This document shows, piece by piece, positions 8,876 to 18,391 of a stretch of 64,000 bases of DNA. The notes under the pieces are model-generated. The model saw only the letters and a list, made by a program, of their open reading frames with translations. It was not told where the DNA came from and ran no database searches. A program made the translations under genes and the position numbers. The first letter of the stretch is position 1. Each line of letters begins with the position of its first letter. Origin of the DNA: Lactobacillus rodentium (GTDB lineage Bacteria > Bacillota > Bacilli > Lactobacillales > Lactobacillaceae); the NCBI RefSeq assembly GCF_003423665.1, contig NZ_BFBY01000003.1:1-64000 (forward strand). Reading direction: 5' to 3'.

Positions 8876-11206
8876 ATGGCACAAAATGAAAGATTATTAG
8901 CGGAAGTTTTTGAAACATTTCGTCATAATCCACAAGAACAATTTGATGTAGATCACTTAGAAAAAGACTTAAGTAAACATAATAAATTTGAATTTTCCGA
9001 CCTTGTAAAGACTTTGACATTTTTGGAACATGAAAAGAAGATTATAACTAATGGTCAAGGAAAGTATCAATTGAATCAAGAAAACATCATCGTCGAAGGT
9101 TTATTCAAAGCTAATGATAAAGGATTTGGTTTTGTAAGATTAGATGATGAAAAGGCTGAAGATGTATTTGTGGATAAGCACAATACAATGTTTGCAATTG
9201 ATGGCGATAGAGTTCAAGTAACTATTATTGCAGGATCAAATCCATGGAATGGTAAGGGACCAGAGGGTAAGGTTAATGAAATTTTAGCTCACGGGGTTGA
9301 AAACCTGGTAGGAGAATTTCATCCGTATAGTGATGATTTAGTTAAAAAATATGGTTACATCGGATATGTAACTAGTGAAAACCGTAAATTAAAACGTTTT
9401 AAAATCAATCTCGAAGACACTGGTTTAAAGCCTCAAATGGGGGATATGGTACAAGTTTCATTAAAGGAGTATCCTACTGAAGATCATCCTGATGAAATGA
9501 CAGCAGTAGCTATTAAAACGCTTGGAAATAAAAATGATCCCGGTGTGGATATTATGTCAATTGTTGTTGATAATGAAATTCGGACTGAATGGCCAACCGA
9601 CGCAATGGAACAGGCTAATAGCATTCCGGATCATGTTACACCTGAGGATAAAAAAGGTCGTATAGATATAACTGAACAACCAGCGGTAACGATTGATGGC
9701 GATGATTCAAAAGACTTTGATGATGCAGTTGTTTTATGGAAACTACCAAATGGAAACTATCATTTAGGTGTACATATTGCTGATGTTTCGCATTATGTAA
9801 CAGAAAATTCACCACTGGATCAAGAGGCATTTAAACGTGGGAATAGTACTTATTTGGTGGATCGAGTTATCCCGATGTTACCGTTTAGATTATCAAACGG
9901 TATTTGCTCTTTAAATGAAGGTGTAGAACGTCTTGTCTTGTCATGTGATATGGAAATTACACCTGATGGACAACGTGTAAAATATGATATTCACCCTTCT
10001 GTAATGAAATCTCATGGCCGTTTAACTTATAACAAGGTAAATCAGACTTTAGATCCAAAACAAGAGGATCCAAAAGAAGAAAAATACCGCAAGTTAAAAC
10101 CAATGCTTGAAGAAATGGCTAAATTACATGAAGCGCTATATAAGCAACGTCATCTACGTGGGGCCATTGATTTTGAAGAACCAGAGGCAAAAATTAAAGT
10201 AGATAAAGATGGTAAACCCGTCGATATTATTTTACGTGAACGTGGTACAGCGGAAAAAATGATCGAATCATTTATGCTGATTGCTAATGAGACAGTTGCC
10301 CAAGATTATTATAAAAAGAACGTGCCTTTCTTGTATCGTGTCCACGAAACACCCGATGAAGAAAAGATGAAGAGTTTCTTTGAATTTATTAGTGCATTTG
10401 GTTTACATATCACGGCGGATCCAGCTCATGTTAATCCAAAGGAATTACAAAAGGTTGTTGCTAAAACTGAAGGTACTCCCGAAGAGATGGTTGTACAAAT
10501 GATGATGTTGCGTAGTCTAAAGCAAGCGCACTATTCTCCTGATCCTTTGGGTCACTTTGGTTTGGCTGCAAAAGATTATACTCACTTTACTTCACCAATT
10601 AGACGTTATTCAGATTTAATGGTTCATCGCATGATTCATACATACGCTGATCAAGGAAAGGGAGAAAAGGTTCAAGATCACTTTAAGTCTCAATTACCAG
10701 AAGTTGCTGAACAAACTTCTAGTCAAGAACGTCGCTCAATTGATGCAGAACGTGGTGTTAATGATCTAAAGATGACAGAATACATGGCTGATAAAGTTGG
10801 TCAAGTCTTTGATGCAATAGTATCATCAGTTACAAGTTTTGGAATGTTTATTCAGTTGCCTAATACCGTAGAAGGCCTAATTCATATTTCTAACTTAAAT
10901 GATGATTATTATAACTTTAACGAAAAATCAATGACTCTAACTGGACGTAATTCTCATAAGGAATTTAAAGTTGGAATGCCGATTAAAGTAAAACTAATTC
11001 GAGCTGATGTTGAACAACATCAATTGGATTTTGAAATTTATGATCCGAATGCACCAAAAAATAATAATCGTGATCGTAATCAGCACGGACGTAATTTTGA
11101 ACGAAGTTATTCAAGAAATAGAAATAACCGCAATTCCCGTGGTAAAAATAATAGATTTACCATTCGTAAGCGAAATCAAGCTCAAAAATCTTCAAAGAAT
11201 AGATAA
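8876..11206 (+). CDS. rnr: Ribonuclease R
   Basis: This 3'-5' exoribonuclease degrades structured RNA and acts with tmRNA/SmpB on non-stop messages. The 776-residue protein has an N-terminal winged-helix region, cold-shock OB folds, the RNB catalytic domain with the metal-binding GDDSKDFDDAV segment, and a C-terminal S1 domain (VGQVFDAIVSSVTSFGMF). It ends in a basic, asparagine- and arginine-rich tail of about 50 residues that could bind RNA. smpB follows within 16 bases, the usual pairing. Confidence 0.97.
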   Translation: MAQNERLLAEVFETFRHNPQEQFDVDHLEKDLSKHNKFEFSDLVKTLTFLEHEKKIITNGQGKYQLNQENIIVEGLFKANDKGFGFVRLDDEKAEDVFVDKHNTMFAIDGDRVQVTIIAGSNPWNGKGPEGKVNEILAHGVENLVGEFHPYSDDLVKKYGYIGYVTSENRKLKRFKINLEDTGLKPQMGDMVQVSLKEYPTEDHPDEMTAVAIKTLGNKNDPGVDIMSIVVDNEIRTEWPTDAMEQANSIPDHVTPEDKKGRIDITEQPAVTIDGDDSKDFDDAVVLWKLPNGNYHLGVHIADVSHYVTENSPLDQEAFKRGNSTYLVDRVIPMLPFRLSNGICSLNEGVERLVLSCDMEITPDGQRVKYDIHPSVMKSHGRLTYNKVNQTLDPKQEDPKEEKYRKLKPMLEEMAKLHEALYKQRHLRGAIDFEEPEAKIKVDKDGKPVDIILRERGTAEKMIESFMLIANETVAQDYYKKNVPFLYRVHETPDEEKMKSFFEFISAFGLHITADPAHVNPKELQKVVAKTEGTPEEMVVQMMMLRSLKQAHYSPDPLGHFGLAAKDYTHFTSPIRRYSDLMVHRMIHTYADQGKGEKVQDHFKSQLPEVAEQTSSQERRSIDAERGVNDLKMTEYMADKVGQVFDAIVSSVTSFGMFIQLPNTVEGLIHISNLNDDYYNFNEKSMTLTGRNSHKEFKVGMPIKVKLIRADVEQHQLDFEIYDPNAPKNNNRDRNQHGRNFERSYSRNRNNRNSRGKNNRFTIRKRNQAQKSSKNR

Positions 11207-11222
11207 TTAAATAGGATTCATA

Positions 11223-11681
11223 ATGAAGCAAAAAAAAGAAGAAAATTTAATTGCTCAAAATAAAAAGGCTGGTCATGATTATTTTATTAAGGAAACGTTA
11301 GAAGCTGGAATTGCATTAACAGGTACAGAAATAAAGTCGGTTCGTGCCCGTAGAATTAACTTACGCGATGGATATGTTCAAATTATTAATGGTTCTGCCT
11401 ATTTAGAAAATGTACATATAAGTGAGTACAAACAAGGTAACATTTATAATCATGATCCATTACGTCAAAGAAGGCTCTTACTTCACAAAAAACAAATTGC
11501 ACGTTTAGCTGGGATTCAAAGTCAGCAAGGGATGGCCATTATTCCTTTAAAAGTTTATCTTAAGCATGGCTTTGCTAAAGTATTAATTGGTGTTGGCCAA
11601 GGTAAAAAACAGTTTGATAAGCGTGAAACCATCAAAAAGCGTGATCAAGAGCGCGAATTAAGAAGAAAGTATCGTGTATAA
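11223..11681 (+). CDS. smpB: SsrA-binding protein SmpB
   Basis: SmpB binds the tRNA-like part of tmRNA and brings it to stalled ribosomes. The 152-residue length is typical. The start ([22 protein letters not shown]) and TGTEIKSVR are characteristic. The C-terminal tail is basic ([15 protein letters not shown]), the part that enters the mRNA channel. It is in an operon with rnr. The tmRNA gene itself lies about 21 kb downstream in this window. Confidence 0.97.
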   Translation: MKQKKEENLIAQNKKAGHDYFIKETLEAGIALTGTEIKSVRARRINLRDGYVQIINGSAYLENVHISEYKQGNIYNHDPLRQRRLLLHKKQIARLAGIQSQQGMAIIPLKVYLKHGFAKVLIGVGQGKKQFDKRETIKKRDQERELRRKYRV

Positions 11682-11689
11682 TAATTTCT

Positions 11690-12256
11690 ATGATTAGACA
11701 AGCCACCAAAAATGATTTTCCGTATATTTTTCCAATTCTAAACCAAATTTTTGATGAAATGGAACTTGAGCCCATAAAGAAAATGGCAGCAACTACTTTT
11801 TATCAATTAATGGCCTTGGGATTTGAAGACCCAAAGTTTACTTTTAGTTATACTCATATGTGGGTAGCAACTGATGAGAAAGATCATCCTATTGGAGTTT
11901 TAGATATGTATAGTTATGATGATCAACAACAAGGGAGTCATAATGTAATTAAGAAGTATCAACCAAAGGTGGGCTTACCTACTACATTAACTATATTTGC
12001 TGATGATGAGGCTTTACCACATGAATGGTATATTGATTCTTTAGCAGTTGCTCCGAAATACTGGGGAAATGGAATTGGACAAGCACTTTTAAAAATTGTT
12101 CCAGAGATAGCTCATAAAAATGGTTATGAGTTAATTAGTTTAAATGTAGATAAAGATAATCCTAGAGCAAAAAGATTATATGATTACATGGGATTTAAAG
12201 TGATTTCCGAAATGAAAATTGGTGATCGATCTTATTATCATATGATATTAAATTAA
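11690..12256 (+). CDS. GNAT-family N-acetyltransferase
   Basis: This is a 188-residue single-domain acetyltransferase. The acetyl-CoA pyrophosphate loop is visible as VAPKYWGNGIGQALL, followed by the C-terminal segment NPRAKRLYDYMGFKV. The substrate is not deducible. The start is eight bases after smpB, so it is probably cotranscribed with rnr-smpB and ends at a strong terminator. It lacks a good ribosome site, and translational coupling to smpB is likely. Confidence 0.88.
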   Translation: MIRQATKNDFPYIFPILNQIFDEMELEPIKKMAATTFYQLMALGFEDPKFTFSYTHMWVATDEKDHPIGVLDMYSYDDQQQGSHNVIKKYQPKVGLPTTLTIFADDEALPHEWYIDSLAVAPKYWGNGIGQALLKIVPEIAHKNGYELISLNVDKDNPRAKRLYDYMGFKVISEMKIGDRSYYHMILN

Positions 12257-12292
12257 AAAACTAGAGAGTGATTATTACTCTCTAGTTTTTTT
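12256..12292 (+). terminator. Terminator of the rnr-smpB-GNAT unit
   Basis: A perfect 14-bp stem (AAAAACTAGAGAGT/ACTCTCTAGTTTTT) is followed by T residues. Confidence 0.92.
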
Positions 12293-12467
12293 ATTATAAA
12301 AAAATTTTTTGTTATTTTATGATACCTTAACTTCATGGGCTATTTAAAGTCGATAAAATATAGAAATGTTCTGCTTTCATAAAGTGCTTGTTTCTAACTA
12401 AGAGCTTTGGTAAGCTGAATTTTAAATGAATCGCATTAGCGAAAAAATATAGAAAGGCCCAAGTGTT

Positions 12468-13052
12468 ATGCAAATTAAATTTACATATGCACAAAAGACT
12501 GTTTATGAAATGTTAGCTACTAGAGAGGTAAATGATATCTCAGTTGTTCATCTGTGTAGAACTTTAAAATGTAGTAGACATGCTTTTTACAAGCGATTTG
12601 ATAATAAAAATAATTTTTTAACTTTATGTTTAATTCAGAACATTCACGATGAAATGAAAAAACATAAAAAACGTGGAGTAAATGAATCAGTTTATTATTT
12701 ACTCCGACATTTGCAAAATGACAGAATGTACTATGAAAATATGGGACGTCTTTTAAAAAGAACTTGTATATGCACATTACTTAAGGATAAACTTCATGAA
12801 ATGATCTGGAATAAGATGAAACTTGATGATGAAGTAGCGCGAGTTTTAGTTAAAGAAATGACAGATATAATATATGTCCATTTATTTTTCTGGTTAAAGC
12901 ATCATTGTGATAAAGATATGCGAAAAGTTTATCATCAAGTAGAGTCTGTCTTGAATCGTCTTAATCATATGAGCACAAATGCAGCTTTTATCGAAAAGTT
13001 AAGATTAGAAAATTATCATTATTTATGGGGCCATAAGGAGTTTGAAGATTAA
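12468..13052 (+). CDS. TetR-like transcriptional regulator
   Basis: The 194-residue protein has an N-terminal helix-turn-helix region (ISVVHLCRTLKCSRHAFYKRFDNK) that matches the TetR/AcrR pattern of S-x-x-T/A-F-Y-x-x-F. The long helical C-terminal part shows no recognised ligand domain. GAAAGG precedes the ATG. About 210 bases upstream hold no gene. The stop codon overlaps that of the convergent gene on the other strand. Target and ligand are unknown; the family call rests on the N-terminus only. Confidence 0.7.
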   Translation: MQIKFTYAQKTVYEMLATREVNDISVVHLCRTLKCSRHAFYKRFDNKNNFLTLCLIQNIHDEMKKHKKRGVNESVYYLLRHLQNDRMYYENMGRLLKRTCICTLLKDKLHEMIWNKMKLDDEVARVLVKEMTDIIYVHLFFWLKHHCDKDMRKVYHQVESVLNRLNHMSTNAAFIEKLRLENYHYLWGHKEFED

Positions 13053-13573
13053 TTATACTTCATTAGTCTAAATTTTTGAGGAAAAATAGGAAAAACAGGT
13101 AGGTGCAAGGGGGTTGAATGCCATTGCGTAAAAAGAATGCTGCTAAGTAAAATAAATGGAATATCTTCTGGTTTTTTGATTTTACAACTTAAAGTATATC
13201 CGTTTTCAGTAATTATGGTCTTAATAGCAGCCATTTCATGAATGTTCTTATAAAATGCATAATTTCCCTTTTTTATACTTCCTTTGACCCAATAATTTAA
13301 TTGGGTAATATAAAATACATTAGTAAAAGAGCTATTTAGTTTTTTAACTTTTACGAGTGAATGACCGATAACGTCAATTGTATAAGAATTAATAAGTTTA
13401 GAACTATCTAAATATAATCGCCCAATTTCTTTGCGAAATTTATTAGTCAAGATAATAGTATGATTAACATTATCAAGATTACCTGAAATAAAAAATATTA
13501 TTTCTCCTTTTTCATCTATAACAGGAATCTGTCCTAAAATAGGACTTTTATTAAGTAAAACAGAGTACTTCAT
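13049..13573 (-). CDS. LURP-one-related/YxjI-like protein
   Basis: This 174-residue protein has the start typical of small tubby-like beta proteins (PILGQIPVIDEKGEIIFFISGNL), with alternating beta strands and one buried helix near the C-terminus. Relatives such as Bacillus YxjI have no firmly known role. It is divergent from ung and convergent with the TetR-like gene, sharing the TTAA of both stop codons. A strong GGAGG-type site precedes the ATG. Family assignment is by recognition, with moderate confidence. Confidence 0.6.
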   Translation of the reverse strand: MKYSVLLNKSPILGQIPVIDEKGEIIFFISGNLDNVNHTIILTNKFRKEIGRLYLDSSKLINSYTIDVIGHSLVKVKKLNSSFTNVFYITQLNYWVKGSIKKGNYAFYKNIHEMAAIKTIITENGYTLSCKIKKPEDIPFILLSSILFTQWHSTPLHLPVFPIFPQKFRLMKYN

Positions 13574-13660
13574 TTTTCCCTCCTTTACCTCATAGTAACT
13601 AAATATTTATGTCTATGATATCATGAAGCAAGATAGAGATTGAAGGTAGGTAAATTTTTG

Positions 13661-14356
13661 ATGAAAAATTTAATTGGAAATGATTGGGACGAAATTTTAG
13701 CACCAGTATTTCAAAGTGAAAATTATCAAGAGTTACATAATTTTTTAAAGGAAGAATATCAAACTAAAACTATTTATCCAGATATGTATCATATATTTAC
13801 GGCCTTTAAACTAACTCCATTTGCAAAAACAAAAGTAGTAATTTTAGGACAGGATCCTTATCATAATCCTGGTCAGGCAACCGGAATGAGTTTTAGTGTA
13901 AATCCAGGTATTGCTCTTCCACCCTCACTAAAAAATATATATAAAGAACTATATGATGATGTAGGTGCGGTACCAGTGGACCATGGCTACTTAAAAAAAT
14001 GGGCTGATCAAGGAGTATTACTTTTAAATGCTGTTTTAACTGTCCCTTATGGTAAAGCTAATGGCCATCAGGGAAAAGGATGGGAATTCGTAACTGATCA
14101 AGCTATCAAGCGTCTTAGTGAAAGAGGAAACGTAGTTTTTATTCTTTGGGGCAGATTTGCACAAAATAAAATTCCTTTAATTGATCAGAATAAAAATTTT
14201 ATTATAAAATCTTCTCATCCAAGCCCTTTTTCGGCTGATCGTGGTTTTTTTGGCTCTCGACCTTTTTCACGCTGTAATGATGCTTTAAAGCAATTCAATG
14301 AAGCACCAATTGATTGGCAATTACCTGCCAAAGTGAATCGAACCGAAATTGTTTAA
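13661..14356 (+). CDS. ung: Uracil-DNA glycosylase
   Basis: Ung removes uracil from DNA in base-excision repair. Family-1 motifs are clear: [18 protein letters not shown] with the catalytic Asp65, LLLNAVLTV, and [18 protein letters not shown] with the catalytic His. I chose the ATG after AAGGTAGG, giving 231 residues; an in-frame TTG seven codons upstream lies in the ribosome-site region. It is followed by pta, which appears to have its own promoter. Confidence 0.97.
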   Translation: MKNLIGNDWDEILAPVFQSENYQELHNFLKEEYQTKTIYPDMYHIFTAFKLTPFAKTKVVILGQDPYHNPGQATGMSFSVNPGIALPPSLKNIYKELYDDVGAVPVDHGYLKKWADQGVLLLNAVLTVPYGKANGHQGKGWEFVTDQAIKRLSERGNVVFILWGRFAQNKIPLIDQNKNFIIKSSHPSPFSADRGFFGSRPFSRCNDALKQFNEAPIDWQLPAKVNRTEIV

Positions 14357-14367
14357 CACTAAGGACT

Positions 14368-14395
14368 TTGATTTAATATCGTAAGTAGGTAAAAT
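14368..14395 (+). promoter_or_regulatory. Candidate pta promoter
   Basis: TTGATT and TAAAAT are separated by 16 bases in the short gap between ung and pta. pta may therefore be transcribed independently of ung. Confidence 0.55.
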
Positions 14396-14428
14396 AGAAA
14401 AAAGAAATTTTATTTATGAGGCTTAAAT

Positions 14429-15403
14429 ATGAAAGTATTTGAAAAATTAAAAGAAGTTGCTTTAGAAAAGAAAAGAACAATAATTTTGCCAGAAGGTAAA
14501 GATAAAAGAGTTTTACAAGCTGCGGCCCGACTGCAAGCCGATGGTTATGCTAATGTCCAAATTGCAGGTAAAACTAAGGAAATTCTTACTTCGGCTCAAG
14601 AAAATGAAATTGATTTAGGAAAGGTGACTATCATTGATATGGAAACTTTTCCTCAACTTGATCAAATGGCAAATGATTTAGTGAAATTAAGACATGGAAA
14701 AGTCAATATAGATGAAGCTTATGAGCTTTTAAAAACACCTCCATACTTTGGAACCATGATGGTATATGAAGGTTGGTCAGACGGTATGGTATCAGGCGCA
14801 ACTCATTCTACTGCTGATACAGTACGTCCAGCCTTACAAATAATTAAAACAAAGCCAGGCATGACCAGAGTTTCTGGCGCCATGATTATGGAACGGGATG
14901 AAGAAAAATATATTTTTGCTGATTGTGCCATAAATATAGATCCTGATAGTGAAACTTTGGCAGAAATTGCGTTTCAAAGTGCTCAAACTGCCAGAATGGT
15001 AAATCTAGATCCTAAAATTGCAATGTTAAGCTTTTCTACTAAGGGATCAGCCAAAGGCCCCATGGTTGAAAAAGTACAAAAGGCAGTAAAAATTATGCAT
15101 GCTGAACATCCTGAAATTATGTGTGATGGGGAGTTACAATTTGATGCAGCTTTTGTTCCAAAAATAGGTAAAGCAAAAGCTCCTGATTCTAAAGTAGCGG
15201 GTCAAGCTAACGTATTTATTTTTCCTGAATTACAGTCCGGTAATATTGGATATAAAATAGCAGAAAGATTAGGTAATTTTCAGGCAATTGGTCCGGTATT
15301 ACAAGGCTTGGCCGCTCCAATAAATGATTTATCAAGAGGATGTAGTACAGAAGATATTTATTTATTAAGTATCTTAACAGCAGCACAAGCTAATATGGAA
15401 TAA
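14429..15403 (+). CDS. pta: Phosphate acetyltransferase
   Basis: Pta converts acetyl-CoA and phosphate to acetyl phosphate and CoA, supplying AckA (also in this window) for ATP formation. The 324-residue protein is the short form with only the catalytic PTA_PTB domain. Typical segments are IILPEGKDKRVLQAAARL, GMVSGATHSTADTVRPALQIIKT and a C-terminal FPELQSGNIGYKIAERLG. It is followed two bases later by tsaE, so the two are cotranscribed. Confidence 0.97.
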   Translation: MKVFEKLKEVALEKKRTIILPEGKDKRVLQAAARLQADGYANVQIAGKTKEILTSAQENEIDLGKVTIIDMETFPQLDQMANDLVKLRHGKVNIDEAYELLKTPPYFGTMMVYEGWSDGMVSGATHSTADTVRPALQIIKTKPGMTRVSGAMIMERDEEKYIFADCAINIDPDSETLAEIAFQSAQTARMVNLDPKIAMLSFSTKGSAKGPMVEKVQKAVKIMHAEHPEIMCDGELQFDAAFVPKIGKAKAPDSKVAGQANVFIFPELQSGNIGYKIAERLGNFQAIGPVLQGLAAPINDLSRGCSTEDIYLLSILTAAQANME

Positions 15404-15405
15404 CT

Positions 15406-15882
15406 ATGGAAAGTTTAAAAATTAATTCAGATGCAGAAATGCAACAATTAGGAAATACTTTAGGTAAATTTGCTCAAGCTCATGATCTTTTGTTATTAAC
15501 TGGAGATTTAGGAGCAGGTAAAACCACTTTAACAAAGGGAATTGCTAAGACTTTGGAAATTCGTCGTCCAGTTAAAAGTCCGACTTTTACAATTGTGAGA
15601 GAATATCAAGAGGGTCTGATGCCTTTGTTCCATATGGATATGTATCGCTTAGAAGATGGCGATCTTTCCAGTATTGATTTACCGGCTTATCTAGCTAGTC
15701 CAGGATTGGTAGTAATTGAATGGCCAGAATTCATTATGAATGATTTACCTACTGAATATCTGAAACTAAAAATAAAGAGGCTCGATAATTCTTGGGATTC
15801 AACTGAACGCGAAATTGAAATTGAAGCTCAAGGACAACGTAACCAGGAATGGTGGCAAGAAGTTAGTCAGAATCTAAAATAA
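15406..15882 (+). CDS. tsaE: tRNA t6A biosynthesis ATPase TsaE
   Basis: TsaE is the small ATPase that works with TsaB and TsaD to make N6-threonylcarbamoyladenosine at tRNA position 37. It has 158 residues with a Walker A motif (GDLGAGKTTLTKG), the SPTFTIVREY segment, HMDMYRL and VIEWPE, all family hallmarks. It closely follows pta. The TsaC/Sua5 partner that supplies threonylcarbamoyl-AMP is also in this window. Confidence 0.96.
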   Translation: MESLKINSDAEMQQLGNTLGKFAQAHDLLLLTGDLGAGKTTLTKGIAKTLEIRRPVKSPTFTIVREYQEGLMPLFHMDMYRLEDGDLSSIDLPAYLASPGLVVIEWPEFIMNDLPTEYLKLKIKRLDNSWDSTEREIEIEAQGQRNQEWWQEVSQNLK

Positions 15883-15926
15883 AAAAATCTCGTTAGGCAT
15901 TAAATTTGCTTAACGAGATTTTTTAT
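15882..15926. terminator. Shared terminator of tsaE and the convergent exonuclease gene
   Basis: The stem AAAAAATCTCGTTA/TAACGAGATTTTTT has T runs on both strands, so it can act in both directions. Part of it is the last coding stretch of the minus-strand exonuclease. Confidence 0.85.
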
Positions 15927-16433
15927 TTGTTCATCACCAAATTCCTTGTTTTGATGAATTAAAATTTCTGCACAGGCTTCACTGTCACTTAATGCATTAT
16001 GATGATGCCATAAGTTAATATTTAAAGCTTCAGAAACTGTATCAAGCTTGTGGTTTTTTAGATCTGGCTCAAAGCGCCTGCTGGTAGCCAGAGTATCTAC
16101 CACTAGATAGTGAGGTGTAGGAATATCATAACGGGCTAATGATTTTGCCATAACGTTACAATCAAAACGTGCGTTGTGTGCTGTTACTAACATTCCTGGT
16201 TGATATAATTCTTTTATTTTTGGCCAAACTTCTGCCATTGTCGGTGCATTTTTGACATCTGCGGCTGTTATACCATGAATTTTAATATTTTGAGCATCAA
16301 AAGGCATTTGAGGGTTGATAACAGTGTAAAAGCGATCAATTATTTTATTATTTCTTACTAAAACTAATGCTAAAGAACATGCACTTTCTGGAAAATGATT
16401 AGCTGTTTCAAAATCCATTGCAGTAAAATTCAT
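15900..16433 (-). CDS. DnaQ-like 3'-5' exonuclease
   Basis: This 177-residue stand-alone DEDDh exonuclease resembles the proofreading epsilon domain. Exo I is MDFETAN with the Asp/Glu pair, Exo II lies in HNARFDCNVMAKSL, and Exo III is HNALSDSEACAEIL, with His and Asp five residues apart. It could act in DNA repair or RNA trimming; the substrate is not deducible. It is a single gene, convergent with tsaE and divergent from murB. Confidence 0.88.
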   Translation of the reverse strand: MNFTAMDFETANHFPESACSLALVLVRNNKIIDRFYTVINPQMPFDAQNIKIHGITAADVKNAPTMAEVWPKIKELYQPGMLVTAHNARFDCNVMAKSLARYDIPTPHYLVVDTLATSRRFEPDLKNHKLDTVSEALNINLWHHHNALSDSEACAEILIHQNKEFGDEQIKNLVKQI

Positions 16434-16534
16434 TTTAACCTCTTCATTATAATTAATTTTAGATAAAGTATATCATATCAGATGCTAATTGAGGTACAAT
16501 ACCATAAGACCATAAAGAAAAGGGAGGGAAAGTT

Positions 16535-17440
16535 ATGCAGTTAATGGATCTAAAAAATGAAGGAATTGATATTAAAAAGAATATTCCGTTAAGTCGATTT
16601 ACTTTTACTGAAACGGGTGGTCCAGCTGAGTTTTTGGCTTTTCCTAAAAATATTAATGAATTAAAAAAATTGGTAGAAGTTACGACTGACCAAACTATTC
16701 CCTTAACAGTAATTGGAAATGCTTCTAATCTTATAATTCGAGATGGTGGAATTGAAGGTTTAGTAGTAATTTTAACTCAAATGAAGGAAATAACTGCCGA
16801 TATTAAAAATCATTATATTATTGCTGATGCAGGTGCTAGAATTATTGATACTTCAGAAGCAGCCTGTCAAGCCGGACTTACTGGACTCGAATTTGCTGCC
16901 GGAATCCCTGGAAGTGTGGGAGGCGCTGTTTTTATGAATGCAGGTGCTTATGGTGGTGAAACACAAACGACAGTGCATTCAGTTGATGTTATTACTCGCA
17001 ATGGAGATATTAAGACATATACTCACGATGAAATGAAATTCAGTTATCGCCATTCTTTAGTTCAAGAAAATGGGGATATTGTTATAAGAGCTACTTTTGC
17101 TTTAAAACCGGGAGATAAACTAGCCATCAAAAATAAGATGGAATATTTTAATGGTCTTCGTCGCGCAAAACAGCCTTTAGAATATCCTTCTTGTGGAAGT
17201 GTCTTCAAAAGACCACAAGGCCATTATGTTGGACCAATGATCATAAAAGCAGGTCTTCAAGGTAAGAGAATTGGTGGAGCAGAAGATTCTAAAAAACATG
17301 CTGGCTTTATTGTAAATGTAGGTGGAGCAACAGCGACCGATTATCTCAATTTGATTCATTTGATTCAAAACGAAATTAAAGCACAATTTGATGTTGATCT
17401 TGAAACAGAAGTAAGAATCATTGGAAAAGAAAAAGATTAA
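16535..17440 (+). CDS. murB: UDP-N-acetylenolpyruvoylglucosamine reductase
   Basis: MurB reduces the enolpyruvyl group to make UDP-N-acetylmuramate using FAD and NADPH. The FAD-binding part includes GNASNLIIRDGG and the diagnostic GIPGSVGGAVFMNAGAYGGE. The C-terminal domain carries the catalytic Ser in SCGSVFKRP and the Glu near ETEVRIIG. The 301-residue length fits a type II MurB. AGGGAGGG precedes the ATG. It lies just upstream of the cdaA-cdaR-glmM unit but has its own terminator. Confidence 0.97.
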   Translation: MQLMDLKNEGIDIKKNIPLSRFTFTETGGPAEFLAFPKNINELKKLVEVTTDQTIPLTVIGNASNLIIRDGGIEGLVVILTQMKEITADIKNHYIIADAGARIIDTSEAACQAGLTGLEFAAGIPGSVGGAVFMNAGAYGGETQTTVHSVDVITRNGDIKTYTHDEMKFSYRHSLVQENGDIVIRATFALKPGDKLAIKNKMEYFNGLRRAKQPLEYPSCGSVFKRPQGHYVGPMIIKAGLQGKRIGGAEDSKKHAGFIVNVGGATATDYLNLIHLIQNEIKAQFDVDLETEVRIIGKEKD

Positions 17441-17441
17441 A

Positions 17442-17471
17442 GTCATGGCGTGAGTTCCATGACCTTTTTAT
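17442..17471 (+). terminator. murB terminator
   Basis: The stem GTCATGG/CCATGAC is followed by CTTTTTA shortly after the murB stop. Confidence 0.75.
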
Positions 17472-17545
17472 TTATCAATTATTAAATTAAATAGTCAGTA
17501 TATGAGTGATTCGATATAATTAAATTATTAAGAAAAGGAGAATTT

Positions 17546-18391
17546 ATGAATTTGAATATTGCGAGTCTATTTACTTGGCAAAATTTAATGAATTTGATAG
17601 ATATTCTAATTGTCTGGTATATCATCTATCGTCTAATTTTATTAGCACGTGGAACAAAGGCTGTTCAATTACTTAAAGGAATTTCTTTAATTATAATTAT
17701 TCGAATTATAGCAGGCTTTTTGAATTTACATACCTTAACTTATTTTGTCGATCAAATTTTATCTTGGTCCGTTATCGGAATTATTGTGATTTTTCAACCA
17801 GAGATTCGGAGAGGTCTTGAACACCTTGGACGTTCATCAATTTTTGGTGGCAATACCATGAGTGCACATGACAGTTCTGAAAAAATGGTTGAAGAATTAG
17901 ATAAAGCAATTCAATATATGTCTAAAAGACGAATCGGAGCTCTGATTACGATTCAACAAAATACCGGATTAGAGGATTATATTGAAACTGGAATCCCATT
18001 AGATGCAGATATATCAGGAGCTTTATTGATTAATATCTTTATTCCTAATACTCCACTTCATGATGGAGCAGTAATTATTAGAGATAATAAAATTGCTGTA
18101 GCTGCGGCGTACTTACCGTTATCAGATAACCGCGCTATTCCCAAAAATTTGGGAACTAGACACCGGGCTGCTGTTGGTATTTCAGAAGTTACAGATGCAA
18201 TAACCATTGTTGTTTCTGAAGAAACTGGTGGTGTTACCATTACGCGTAATAGTCAATTTATGGTGGATTTAACTAGAGAAGAATACTTGAAGTATTTACG
18301 GGCTCAATTAGTACCAGTTGAAGATAAAGGTCCAAACTGGTTTCAAAAAATTATTAATAAAGTATGGAATTGGGGGTCAAATAAAAAATGA
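17546..18391 (+). CDS. cdaA: Diadenylate cyclase CdaA (c-di-AMP synthase)
   Basis: CdaA makes cyclic di-AMP from two ATP at the membrane. Three hydrophobic helices in the first 80 residues anchor it. The DAC domain carries the hallmark DGA (LHDGAVIIRDN) and RHR (GTRHRAAVG) motifs. It is 281 residues long. The stop overlaps the cdaR start in ATGA, so the two are translationally coupled. The order cdaA-cdaR-glmM is the standard Firmicutes arrangement, linking c-di-AMP to osmotic and cell-wall homeostasis. Confidence 0.97.
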   Translation: MNLNIASLFTWQNLMNLIDILIVWYIIYRLILLARGTKAVQLLKGISLIIIIRIIAGFLNLHTLTYFVDQILSWSVIGIIVIFQPEIRRGLEHLGRSSIFGGNTMSAHDSSEKMVEELDKAIQYMSKRRIGALITIQQNTGLEDYIETGIPLDADISGALLINIFIPNTPLHDGAVIIRDNKIAVAAAYLPLSDNRAIPKNLGTRHRAAVGISEVTDAITIVVSEETGGVTITRNSQFMVDLTREEYLKYLRAQLVPVEDKGPNWFQKIINKVWNWGSNKK

